A DNA stretch of 17,442 nucleotides from an uncultured Enterorhabdus sp. (GTDB lineage: Bacteria; Actinomycetota; Coriobacteriia; Coriobacteriales; Eggerthellaceae): contig CANSES010000023.1 of NCBI GenBank assembly GCA_947645965.1, positions 1 to 17,442 on the forward strand, written 5' to 3'. Of this stretch, positions 1 through 6,904 are shown piece after piece (within the stretch, counting starts at the first letter, position 1; every line of letters begins with the position of its first letter). Made by a program: the position numbers and the translations under genes. The notes below the pieces were generated by a model that saw nothing but the letters and a program-made list of their open reading frames with translations, searched no databases and had not been told where the DNA came from.

Positions 1-379
1 CGAAGAAGTGGTCGAGCTTGGCCATGCGCTCGGGCGTGAGCGCCTTCACCTTGCCCGAGTCGATGATGCGCGTGCCGAAGAACCGCGCGATCCAGTAGTT
101 GGAGGTGTTGCCCAAGATGGCCGCCACCCAGAACACGACGAGCGTCGCCCACAGGTTGAGCCCGCCGCCGTCAGCCGAGAACACGCCCGCCGCGAACAGC
201 AGCGAGTCGCCCGGCAGAAACGGGAAGAACACGAGCCCCGTCTCGATGAACACGATGAGGAACAGCGGCGTGTACACCCACACCGGCCCCAACGCGATGA
301 TCCAGGCGGCGATGAACCCGCGCGGGTCTTTCAGCAGGTTGACGAAGAACTCGATGATTCCCATGGAGGCGCCTTTCAT
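1..379 (-). CDS. DedA family membrane protein, 5' part (runs off the window)
   Basis: About 126 N-terminal residues are visible; the C-terminus lies beyond base 1. After a hydrophobic segment the protein shows the DedA-family signature: Glu46 followed by FFPFLPGDSLLFAAG (about residues 51-65), then GNTSNYWIARFFG (about 90-102), equivalent to the family's glycine/arginine motif. DedA proteins are inner-membrane proteins; characterised members move undecaprenyl phosphate or other lipids across the membrane, but the substrate here cannot be read from sequence. Two in-frame ATGs are possible, at 379 and 364. The second has AAAGG about 10 nt upstream, the first only a weak GGGGC. The gene starts within a few bases of the 3' end of the SRP RNA gene, so it must be transcribed by read-through or from a promoter inside ffs. 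Confidence 0.85.
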   Translation of the reverse strand, partial: MKGASMGIIEFFVNLLKDPRGFIAAWIIALGPVWVYTPLFLIVFIETGLVFFPFLPGDSLLFAAGVFSADGGGLNLWATLVVFWVAAILGNTSNYWIARFFGTRIIDSGKVKALTPERMAKLDHFF

Positions 380-385
380 AGAAAA

Positions 386-490
386 GTGCCCCGAATAGGC
401 ATGGGCGCTCGTCAGCGGTCCCTTATGGCTGCTTCCTTCCGGACCTGACCAGGTTCGGAACATGGCGCCGCCCATACCCATTCGAGGCAC
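386..490 (-). ncRNA. ffs: Signal recognition particle RNA (4.5S RNA, small bacterial type)
   Basis: On the minus strand, bases around 460-425 read GGTCAGGTCCGGAAGGAAGC, the near-invariant SRP RNA domain IV core that binds Ffh and includes the GGAA tetraloop. The flanks close into one long helix: bases 490-469 pair with 407-386 over about 22 bp, with three G-U wobbles, as expected for the rod-shaped short SRP RNA of about 100 nt. A TTTTCT run (385-380) follows the helix and could end transcription. There is no Alu domain like that of Bacillus. The RNA forms the ribonucleoprotein that delivers nascent membrane proteins to the translocon. The 5' end is inferred from the helix; transcription may begin near 502 and be trimmed. 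Confidence 0.93.
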
Positions 491-508
491 TCGAACTTGT
501 AACGTCCA

Positions 509-514
509 AGTATA
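509..514 (-). promoter_or_regulatory. Candidate -10 box for ffs
   Basis: The minus strand reads TATACT at 514-509, about 19 nt before the closing helix of the SRP RNA, a good position and match for a sigma70-type -10 box. No convincing -35 hexamer is seen 16-18 nt upstream, so the call is moderate. Confidence 0.45.
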
Positions 515-609
515 GGGGAACCCGCCGCGCTGCGCACCTGCGCCGCCGGGCACGAACCAAAAGTCCACAGCCTGCGTCGCCACGAGGCCGCCCACGCGGC
601 GTCCGGCAA

Positions 610-635
610 GGGGCGGACGCTGAGTCGTCCGCCCC
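610..635. terminator. Strong GC hairpin, possible end of the FHL operon transcript
   Basis: A perfect 10-bp inverted repeat, GGGGCGGACG (610-619) and CGTCCGCCCC (626-635), encloses a 6-nt loop. It lies about 260 nt beyond the fdhD stop codon and upstream of ffs. There is no U-run on either strand (the minus strand continues with only TT), so it is a GC-type or factor-assisted terminator candidate, not a canonical one. Confidence 0.4.
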
Positions 636-674
636 GCAACTACACGCGCCGAGAACACTCGTGCAGTCTTTTCA

Positions 675-851
675 CGCAAAGTGGCCAAAAAAGACGAGTT
701 GACGACAGAAATCGGGAGATCCCCACGCCCGGGAGGCCCTCGGGCGCCGCATGAAACGCTCCCGGCCAACAGCGACCTGGGGTTTTGCCCGTCCACCGGC
801 CAGGGGTGCCAGGAATGCCGTCGTCAAGTCGTCTTTTTTGGCCACTTTGCG
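675..851. repeat. 177-bp non-coding element with 32-bp terminal inverted repeats
   Basis: Bases 675-706 and the reverse complement of 820-851 match at 31 of 32 positions; each arm contains GTGGCCAAAAAAGACGA. The interior holds a smaller palindrome (GCCCGGGAGGCCCTCGGGC around 727-745) and no credible gene. No target-site duplication is obvious at the ends. The structure fits a MITE-like or REP/BIME-like element, or a large stem-loop at the 3' end of the FHL transcript: it begins 45 nt past the fdhD stop. The A-run in one arm becomes a T-run in the other. Which of these it is depends on copy number in the genome. Confidence 0.65.
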
Positions 852-896
852 GCTGCGGAGAGCACGCGCCGCCCTCGGAAGCAACGCGACCCAGAA

Positions 897-1709
897 TCAA
901 ACGGCGGCGCAGCCGAGGGGGTCGTGGTAGACCACGGCCGAGTCCGGGCGCGCCTGACACACGAGAGTAAGGCCGAACTCGCGAGCCAACCGGACGGTCT
1001 CGTCGGTGGGAACCGCCTTGGTGGCCAGCAGCGGAATGCCAGCGCGAATGGCCTTCATCACCATGTCCACCGGCAAACGACCGCTCGAGAACACGAGAGC
1101 CTGCCGCAGGTCGATCTCCTGGCGCAGGGCCGCGCCCACCACTTTGTCAAAGGCGTTGTGACGTCCGAGATCCTCCCGGCAGACCAGAAGATCGCCGCCC
1201 ACCATGAGATAGCAGCTGTGGGTGCCGGTGGTGGCCCGGTGCAGGGGGGAATCATCCGCGAACACCCGAGCCGCGCCGAACACCCAGGACGGATTCCACT
1301 CGATGGGCTCCACCGGCCGCGGCGGGGCGTCGGTGGTGAAGTAGCGGTTGTAGACCCGGTTGCCCGTGCAGCATGAGGGCACCGTCTCCACGCCGCGTCG
1401 CGAGAAGTCGCCGCGACAGCAGCCGAGGGTCACCCGTGCGCGAGTGCCCTGCTCGCACAGGTACACCTCATCCACCTCGTCGATGCCGGCGATGATGCCC
1501 TCGGTATAGAGCCGCCCGATGACGAGGTCGGTTAGGTGCGCGGGGGTGCAGACGAGTCGCAGGGTGGGCACCGTGTTGACCGCCACGTCCAGGGCGTGCT
1601 CCACCAGCACGACCCTCTCCGCCGCCGTTGCCCGACCGTCAGGGCGCAGCAGCGCAGCCGAGCTCTCTGCTACCACCTCGCCCCCTCGGTAGCGATCGAT
1701 CACCCTCAT
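897..1709 (-). CDS. fdhD: FdhD, sulfurtransferase needed for formate dehydrogenase activity
   Basis: 270 residues, normal for FdhD. In known systems FdhD takes sulfur from IscS and transfers it to the molybdenum bis-MGD cofactor before insertion into formate dehydrogenase. Visible family motifs are TPAHLTDLVIGRLYTEGII (about 55-73), EDLGRHNAFDKVVG (179-192) and SSGRLPVDMVMKA with GIPLLATKAVPT downstream (208-235). The sulfur-carrying cysteine region reads PSCCTGN, with adjacent Cys113-Cys114 in place of the C-x-x-C of the E. coli protein. The ATG at 1709 has GGAGG about 8 nt upstream. It is the last gene of the FHL operon, and its client is most likely the fdhF product encoded 11 kb upstream in the same transcript. 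Confidence 0.93.
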   Translation of the reverse strand: MRVIDRYRGGEVVAESSAALLRPDGRATAAERVVLVEHALDVAVNTVPTLRLVCTPAHLTDLVIGRLYTEGIIAGIDEVDEVYLCEQGTRARVTLGCCRGDFSRRGVETVPSCCTGNRVYNRYFTTDAPPRPVEPIEWNPSWVFGAARVFADDSPLHRATTGTHSCYLMVGGDLLVCREDLGRHNAFDKVVGAALRQEIDLRQALVFSSGRLPVDMVMKAIRAGIPLLATKAVPTDETVRLAREFGLTLVCQARPDSAVVYHDPLGCAAV

Positions 1710-1748
1710 GGCCTTGCTCCTCCCCTGCCGCCCACGAGGGGCGGCGCC

Positions 1749-1892
1749 TCAATCCCCGCAGCAGCCGATCCTGCCCGCCGGACCCGCAAGAAAAGCACCG
1801 CGACGCCCGCAGGGCTCGTACGTCACTTGCCAAGCGCGCTCGCCCAGACAGGCGCCGCACCGCCCGCAGCACCCGCCGGCGCCGCGTCCCAT
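1749..1892 (-). CDS. Possible small cysteine-rich protein (47 aa)
   Basis: The ATG at 1892 lies 8 nt after the focA stop, and the ORF ends 39 nt before the fdhD start, so it fills the only sizeable gap in the operon. The predicted 47-residue product has seven cysteines (GGCCGRCGAC near residues 6-15, PC at 27-28, CCGD at the C-terminus), spaced like a metal- or sulfur-binding knuckle. I do not recognise a family. Against it: there is no clear Shine-Dalgarno sequence (GCGACGG precedes the ATG), and cysteine and glycine are easy to encode in GC-rich spacer. The same frame stays open backwards through focA, so openness alone proves little. Confidence 0.3.
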   Translation of the reverse strand: MGRGAGGCCGRCGACLGERAWQVTYEPCGRRGAFLAGPAGRIGCCGD

Positions 1893-1900
1893 CCGTCGCG

Positions 1901-2728
1901 CTAGTCGCGCTTGCGGTAGGCGAACCAGTAGGCCATGCCCACCACCAGGCCGCCGACGATATTGCCGAGCGTCGCCAGCACCAGGTTGTAGGCGATGCCG
2001 CCCAAGGTGATGGCCCCAGCGGCCCCCACGCCACCCAGGGTGTTGAGCACCAGCCCCATGGGCAGGAAGAACATATTCGCCACGCAGTGCTCGAAACCGC
2101 AGGCCACGAAGGCGGAAATGGGCAGCAGCAGCCCGATGACCTTGTCGGCCACCGACTTGCCGCCAAAGCCAATCCACACAGCCAGGCACACGAGCACGTT
2201 GCACAGGATGGCCTTGAAGAACAGCGCGACCGGATCGAGCGCCACCTTCCCCGCCGCCACCGACACGAAGGTCTCGCCCACGGCACCGCCGTTCATCCCC
2301 TGGAGATTGCTCAGGTAGATGACGGCCATAGCCAGCAGCGAGCCGACCAGATTGCCCACCCACACAACACCCCAGTTGCGAAAGACGCCCGACCACGGGA
2401 TGCGGCCAGAGGCCTTGGCGCACAGCATGAGCACGTTACCCGTGAACAGCTCGGCGCCACAGCAGAGCACCAGGGTGAGACCGAGGCAAAAGCAGACGCC
2501 TCCCACCAGGCGCTGGACGGCAAAGGGAATGGTGGGATCGCCCAGGAAGGTGCAGAAGAGCATACCGCCGAAGCCGATGAAGGCGCCGGCCAGCATAGCT
2601 GCCACGAAGCAACGCGCCGGAGGCATCGATGCCTTGGTGACGCCGACGGCCTCGGCCTTGGCCTCAATGGCTGCCGGGGCCAGGGCCTCCGGGCTCACGG
2701 TGATCAGATCCTCTTTCTCGATTGGCAT
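1901..2728 (-). CDS. focA: Formate channel of the formate/nitrite transporter (FNT) family
   Basis: 275 residues, close to the 285 of E. coli FocA. FNT proteins are pentameric inner-membrane channels with six transmembrane helices per subunit. Hallmarks seen are CGAELFTGNVLMLCAKASGR (about 90-109), ILCNVLVCLAVW (about 174-185) and FVACGFEHCVANMFFLPMG (about 207-225). The last contains the conserved pore histidine in FEH. A 30-residue polar N-terminus precedes the first helix, as in FocA, where this segment gates the channel. The start has a strong GGAGAGGAGAG upstream. Placement between hycI and fdhD in an FHL operon points to formate as the substrate, rather than nitrite or hydrosulfide, which other FNT members carry. 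Confidence 0.93.
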   Translation of the reverse strand: MPIEKEDLITVSPEALAPAAIEAKAEAVGVTKASMPPARCFVAAMLAGAFIGFGGMLFCTFLGDPTIPFAVQRLVGGVCFCLGLTLVLCCGAELFTGNVLMLCAKASGRIPWSGVFRNWGVVWVGNLVGSLLAMAVIYLSNLQGMNGGAVGETFVSVAAGKVALDPVALFFKAILCNVLVCLAVWIGFGGKSVADKVIGLLLPISAFVACGFEHCVANMFFLPMGLVLNTLGGVGAAGAITLGGIAYNLVLATLGNIVGGLVVGMAYWFAYRKRD

Positions 2729-2752
2729 TGGTTATCTCTCCTCTCCATTTGA

Positions 2753-3295
2753 TTACAGGCTCATCAGGGGATAGCAGCCGAAGTCTGCTCCGGCGGCTAT
2801 GACGGCATGGAGCTCATCGACAGCGGCCAGCACCGGCTCGCTCACCGGGTCGAAGAACGCGGTGCCCGCCGGCTGAATGCCGAGGAACGTCACCTCGTCG
2901 CTCATCTCCTCCAACTGCCCCAGAAGGTAGGTGATGGGCAGCGTGTGGGTGGTGATGAGCGACTGGACGGCAACGTCTTGGGCGCTGAGGCGACGGACGG
3001 CACCGGGCTCGAGGCCCATGGCCGCCGCATCTACCAGAAGCAGGCGCCGAGGCGCCAGGCGACGCAGATAGCCCAGGTCGTTCTCGGGGGTCTGGCCCCC
3101 GTCCACCGCTATCCAGCCATCCACCGGCTCCTCCTCAAGCCGGCGGGCCAGCAGCGGGCCGGCAGCGTCATCGCCCCGCAAAACGCTGCCCACGCAGAAC
3201 GCGACGCAACGGCCACGACCCCCCTCCTCGGCAGCCGCCAGGATGGCCGCGGCGCTCGAGCTCGGTGGCGAGGGCTCCCACCCCGGGGCGCTCAC
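2753..3295 (-). CDS. hycI: Hydrogenase maturation endopeptidase HycI
   Basis: A nickel-dependent protease that removes the C-terminal tail of the hydrogenase large subunit after nickel insertion. With the GTG start at 3295 it has 180 residues. The three nickel-coordinating residues of E. coli HycI (Asp16, Asp62, His90) align with a constant offset to Asp43 in GSVLRGDDAAG, Asp89 in LLLVDAAAMG and His117 in ITTHTLP. FLGIQP near the C-terminus is also typical. I chose GTG at 3295 because it overlaps the hycH stop (GTGA) and has GGAGGG 4-5 nt upstream; an ATG at 3334 would overlap hycH by 43 nt. About 27 extra N-terminal residues relative to E. coli are low-complexity. Its substrate should be the hycE product of this operon. 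Confidence 0.9.
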   Translation of the reverse strand: MSAPGWEPSPPSSSAAAILAAAEEGGRGRCVAFCVGSVLRGDDAAGPLLARRLEEEPVDGWIAVDGGQTPENDLGYLRRLAPRRLLLVDAAAMGLEPGAVRRLSAQDVAVQSLITTHTLPITYLLGQLEEMSDEVTFLGIQPAGTAFFDPVSEPVLAAVDELHAVIAAGADFGCYPLMSL

Positions 3296-3846
3296 GAGAC
3301 CCTCCGACCCATGGCGTAGACTTGGGGCTCGCACTGCACCTCGTCGAGCAGGCGCAGGAACTCATCGAGCCACGCTGGCGCATCGAGCGCCGTCACCGCG
3401 CGCGTCGACCCCTCGGCGCCCCCAGCGCCCACCGCGGCCTCGACCCCCGCGCCGCCCGCAGTCGCGAGCGCCGCGAGCACGGCCGGCTTCAACAAGCCCA
3501 CGTGCTCCTTCTTCAGCTCAATCTCGCCGAATCGCTTGATGCCTGCCAACTTATCGCGGGCCTCTCCGGGCTCTAAAGCCTCGAGAACGGCGTCGAACAC
3601 CTCACACGAGGAGGCCAGCCGCGGCTCCAAGCAGTCGATGACGCCCGTGTGGTGCCCGATGGCCAGGGTGTAGTACAGCACCGAGCGCGCCTCCTCGGGA
3701 ATAGAGCGCTCATCATCGACGAACTTACGCCCCAGCCGGTAGAACACCACGTCTCGGGCCGTTCGCCTGTCAGTGGCGTGGGCCGCCGTCGGACGGACGG
3801 CCGCCGAGGCGCTCATGGCAGCGTCCCCGCTCTCCCCCGCCGTCAT
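3292..3846 (-). CDS. hycH: Formate hydrogenlyase assembly protein, HycH/HyfJ family
   Basis: 184 residues. After an Ala-rich 30-residue lead comes the family core [15 protein letters not shown] (about 32-46), [17 protein letters not shown] (about 58-74) and [15 protein letters not shown] (about 101-115), which closely follow E. coli HycH. HycH is needed to assemble hydrogenase 3 but is not part of the final enzyme; its exact role is unsettled. The C-terminal half contains a Gly/Ala-rich insertion (about 129-147) absent from the shorter E. coli protein. The ATG at 3846 overlaps the hycG stop (ATGA), suggesting translational coupling; an alternative ATG at 3816 would remove ten residues and is closer to the E. 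coli length. Confidence 0.88.
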   Translation of the reverse strand: MTAGESGDAAMSASAAVRPTAAHATDRRTARDVVFYRLGRKFVDDERSIPEEARSVLYYTLAIGHHTGVIDCLEPRLASSCEVFDAVLEALEPGEARDKLAGIKRFGEIELKKEHVGLLKPAVLAALATAGGAGVEAAVGAGGAEGSTRAVTALDAPAWLDEFLRLLDEVQCEPQVYAMGRRVS

Positions 3847-4625
3847 TCCTGCACGACCTTACTGAGAAGCAGGGCCTTCAGATCCATGTAAACCGCCTTC
3901 TTGCGCAGGTCGGCCTCGCCCTCGATCAGCCGGTCGGCCGCCGCCAGGGCGTCGGAGCGATCCTTCATGAGGGCCATCATGAACTCGTCCACGATCTGCT
4001 TGCCGTAGTAGTAGCCGCTCATGAGCCGCGCCTCGCGCTCGAAGGCGGTGCGCACCTTGTAGGGTATGAGCGGGAAGGCTACCGGCGCCTGCTCGCCTGC
4101 GGGCGCTACGTGATGGCTCGCGTGAAGCTTCTGGTCGAGCAGACCCAGGGTCACGGCGAAGCCGTAGATGGTAGCCGGCGGCGACGGCGGGCAGCCGGGC
4201 ACGTACACGTCCACCGGCAGAATGGGGTCGGTACCGCCCCACACGCAGTAGTTGTCATGGAAGATGCCGCCGGTGCACCCACAGGCCCCGTACGACATGA
4301 CGATCTTCGGATCAGGAGCGGCATGGTAGGCCCGCAGCGCCGGCTCGCGCATCGCGCGGGTCATGGCCCCGGTGTAGAGCAGCACATCAGCGTGGCGAGG
4401 CGACGGCACTACCTTGATGCCGAAGCGCTCAGCGTCGAACACTGCGGTGATAGTGGAGAAAATCTCGATCTCGCAGCCGTTGCAGCCGCCGCAGTCCACG
4501 CGGTAGACGTAGACCGAGCGCTTGATGGACTCGAGGAGCCTCTTCTTGGCCTCGGCCACCGAGGCGTCCAGCTGGACGGGGTCGGGCTGCCACTGCAGCC
4601 GAGCCGGGAAGTCGTTCTCGATCAT
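3843..4625 (-). CDS. hycG: Hydrogenase small subunit HycG/HyfI (NuoB-like, [4Fe-4S])
   Basis: 260 residues, against 255 for E. coli HycG. This subunit holds the cluster nearest the NiFe site and relays electrons between HycF and the large subunit. Cluster-binding cysteines are visible in [12 protein letters not shown] (Cys45, 48, 51), GACGCTGG (Cys115, 117) and VPGCPPSP (Cys145), the NuoB/PSST pattern. A roughly 100-residue C-terminal extension beyond the NuoB core is also typical of HycG/HyfI. The ATG at 4625 was chosen because it follows GGAAGGAGGAG by 5 nt, overlaps the hycF stop (ATGA) and begins at the family's usual N-terminus; an open extension to 4706 would run back into hycF. Confidence 0.93.
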   Translation of the reverse strand: MIENDFPARLQWQPDPVQLDASVAEAKKRLLESIKRSVYVYRVDCGGCNGCEIEIFSTITAVFDAERFGIKVVPSPRHADVLLYTGAMTRAMREPALRAYHAAPDPKIVMSYGACGCTGGIFHDNYCVWGGTDPILPVDVYVPGCPPSPPATIYGFAVTLGLLDQKLHASHHVAPAGEQAPVAFPLIPYKVRTAFEREARLMSGYYYGKQIVDEFMMALMKDRSDALAAADRLIEGEADLRKKAVYMDLKALLLSKVVQE

Positions 4626-5164
4626 CGGGCTCCTCCTTCCTCCGAGGCCACGCGGGCCTGGCGCTGAAACGCGAGGGCGTCGTCGCGTCGGCGGCAGGCC
4701 AGGCACAGCGACACCGCATCGGCGTCGGCTGCGGCCGGGCCGCCCACCGACTCGAGCACCCGCCGCGCATAGTCGACCTCCTTGGCCGCGGCGTAGGGCT
4801 TCCCGCAGCAGCTGCAGCGGGCTACCGGGTAGGCGCAGGACTCGCGCAGATCGGCCTTGTCACGCACGGCCAGCTCGAACTCGGTGGTCAGCACGATGGC
4901 GTAGAGGGGGCACACCTCCTGGCAGCGGCCGCAGAAGATGCAGCGGCCGTAGCTGATGTCCCAGGTGATGTACTCCTGCTCATCATCGAGGTCCATGGTG
5001 ATGGCGTTGGCCGGGCACGCGATGGCACAGGCGCCGCAGGCGATGCACAGCCGCTCCTTGTGCTCGGGCTTGCCGCGGAACCCCGCCGGCATCTCAAGCG
5101 GCTGGAAGGGGTAGCCGATGGTGGCGTCCCCTGCCTTCCGTATCTCCTTGAACAGCTCGAACAT
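4622..5164 (-). CDS. hycF: Hydrogenase ferredoxin-like subunit HycF/HyfH (2x[4Fe-4S])
   Basis: 180 residues, the same length as E. coli HycF. It is equivalent to complex I NuoI and passes electrons from the formate dehydrogenase side to HycG. Two classic motifs are present: [12 protein letters not shown] (Cys40, 43, 46, 50) and [12 protein letters not shown] (Cys75, 78, 81, 85). The C-terminal domain carries further cysteines (CSCC at 117-120, CLAC at 154-157), probably a structural metal site as in other HycF/HyfH proteins. The start lies 3 nt after the hycE stop. Confidence 0.93.
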   Translation of the reverse strand: MFELFKEIRKAGDATIGYPFQPLEMPAGFRGKPEHKERLCIACGACAIACPANAITMDLDDEQEYITWDISYGRCIFCGRCQEVCPLYAIVLTTEFELAVRDKADLRESCAYPVARCSCCGKPYAAAKEVDYARRVLESVGGPAAADADAVSLCLACRRRDDALAFQRQARVASEEGGAR

Positions 5165-5167
5165 GGC

Positions 5168-6904
5168 CTAGGCCCCCTTTCCCGCCAGCGGGGAGTGGGT
5201 GCGGCGCCAGCAGTACGACTCAAGCTGCTGCTTGGTGAGCACCGTCTCCGTCTTCTTCTTCACGTCCACCACGGTCACGCGGTCGGTGCACGAGTAGCAC
5301 GGGTCCATCGACCCCACGATGATGGCGGCATCGGCCACGGTGTTCCCGCGGAACATGTAGCGCAGGATGGGCCAGTTGGAGTAGGTGGCCGCCTTGGCCC
5401 GCCAGCGGTAGCACTTCTGGTTGTCGCCCACCTGGGCCCAGTGCATGTCCTCGCCGCGCGGGGCCTCCGTGTAGCCGAGGGCGTACTTGTGCGGCGTGTA
5501 GCGCCAGCCCGTGGCCTGGATGGGACCGCTGGGGGCACCGTCGAGCAGCTGCTCGATCATGGTGAGCGAGTCCATGAACTCCTCCACGCGCACGAGGGTG
5601 CGGCTCTGCACGTCACAGCCGTCGTGGCTGCGGGCCTTGAGGCCCGTGAGGTACCGGTAGCCGTCGAAGGGGTGGTCGAAGCGCACGTCACGGGCAAAGC
5701 CGCTACCGCGCACGCACGGCCCCACGGGGCTGTAGTCGCGGGCGATAGCCGGATCAAGCCGTCCAACGCCGGCCGTGCGCGACTCGAAGTTCGCCGTGGA
5801 CATGAGCATGTCCACGAGCGCCTCCACATCCGAGCGGAGCTCCCGCACAAAGGCGATGGTGGCGAGCTTCTGCTCATCGAGGATGTCACGACGCACGCCG
5901 CCGATGAGATTGAGCCCGTAGGTCTTGCGGGCGCCGGTCAACAGCACCGCTAGGTCCATGGCCTTCTCGCGCACGCGGAAGAAGTGCTGGAAGCCGGTGT
6001 CGAAGCCGCAGTAGTGGCACACGAGCCCGAGGTTGAGCAGGTGGGAGTGAAGGCGCTCCACCTCCAGCAGGATGGTGCGGATGTACTGGGCGCGCACGGG
6101 CACCTCGATGCCCTGGGCGTTCTCCACCGCCTCGGCATAGGCCACCGAGTGAGCGTTGCCGCAGATGCCGCAGATGCGATCGGCCAGGAAGGTGACCGCA
6201 TCGTAGTTCAGGCGGCTCTCGGCCACCTTCTCCATGCCCCGGTGCACGTAGAACAGCCGGTAGTCGGCATCGACGATCTCCTCGCCCTCAACGAATAGGC
6301 GGAAATGCCCTGGCTCGTCGGAGGTAATGTGGAGCGGACCCATGGGGACCCCCGTGACCTCCTCGGCCTGCCCCTCATAGAGAAACTCGTAGTTCTCCAC
6401 GTCAGTGACGGGCTCCGGGCGTCGCCGGTAGTCCATGGAATCCTTGCGCAGGGGGAACAACCCGCTCGGCCAGTCGTCAGGCAGAACGAGGCGCCGCTCG
6501 TCAGGCAGGCCCTGGGCCCGCAGGCCGAACAAGTCGTAGGCCTCACGCTCGCTCCACACGCAGGCGGGCACGCGCGGGGTAACCGAGGGGTATTCCATGG
6601 AGTGGGGGTCTATCTCGGTGCGGACGGTGACGAAGCCCGGATCGGCCTCTTCCATCGACAGCAGGTAGTACAGGGCATAGCGGCCGTTGAGGGGGCGCTC
6701 GTCATTGGCAACCATATTGGGCAGCCAGCCGCCGCGACCATAGTAGAGAAACTCCACCACATCGGGCAGCATGTCCTTGGGAACCGTGATGGTCACCTGG
6801 TCGGACGCCTGCCACGCGGCATCCAGCACGGCACCGGGGAAGGCGTCCCTCACCGCCTGCACGTGGGTCTCGCCCGGGCGCAGGGCCGCGTTCTTCTTAG
6901 TCAT
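5168..6904 (-). CDS. hycE: [NiFe]-hydrogenase large subunit HycE/HyfG (NuoC-NuoD fusion)
   Basis: The catalytic H2-forming subunit, 578 residues (E. coli HycE 569). Residues 1 to about 165 are the NuoC-like domain (AYDLFGL near 123) and the rest is NuoD-like. NiFe ligands are in RICGICGNAHS (Cys245, Cys248) and near the end in DPCYSCTDR (Cys536, Cys539). The sequence continues as VTVVDVKKK and 36 residues follow Arg542: this is the C-terminal peptide that HycI removes, in E. coli after the matching Arg537. The start is GTG at 6907 (overlapping the hyfF stop) or ATG at 6904. GGAGG lies 7 and 10 nt upstream respectively, and I favour ATG. The sequence fits a group 4a enzyme because of the close resemblance to Hyc/Hyf. 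Confidence 0.95.
   Translation of the reverse strand: MTKKNAALRPGETHVQAVRDAFPGAVLDAAWQASDQVTITVPKDMLPDVVEFLYYGRGGWLPNMVANDERPLNGRYALYYLLSMEEADPGFVTVRTEIDPHSMEYPSVTPRVPACVWSEREAYDLFGLRAQGLPDERRLVLPDDWPSGLFPLRKDSMDYRRRPEPVTDVENYEFLYEGQAEEVTGVPMGPLHITSDEPGHFRLFVEGEEIVDADYRLFYVHRGMEKVAESRLNYDAVTFLADRICGICGNAHSVAYAEAVENAQGIEVPVRAQYIRTILLEVERLHSHLLNLGLVCHYCGFDTGFQHFFRVREKAMDLAVLLTGARKTYGLNLIGGVRRDILDEQKLATIAFVRELRSDVEALVDMLMSTANFESRTAGVGRLDPAIARDYSPVGPCVRGSGFARDVRFDHPFDGYRYLTGLKARSHDGCDVQSRTLVRVEEFMDSLTMIEQLLDGAPSGPIQATGWRYTPHKYALGYTEAPRGEDMHWAQVGDNQKCYRWRAKAATYSNWPILRYMFRGNTVADAAIIVGSMDPCYSCTDRVTVVDVKKKTETVLTKQQLESYCWRRTHSPLAGKGA

Noticed and set aside
484..510. tRNA fragment near AAGTTCGAGTGCC
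   Set aside because: The T-arm-like string has no acceptor stem, D-arm or anticodon arm; it belongs to the 5' side of the SRP RNA.
681..1376. 231-codon plus-strand frame starting in the inverted-repeat element
   Set aside because: It runs antisense through fdhD; the start lies inside a non-coding repeat and no domain is visible.
1628..2752. 374-codon plus-strand frame across focA and the fdhD/focA gap
   Set aside because: Antisense shadow of focA with low-complexity composition and no family features.
4626..4706. N-terminal extension of HycG from an upstream ATG
   Set aside because: It overlaps hycF coding sequence, and the ATG at 4625 has a strong ribosome site and ATGA coupling.
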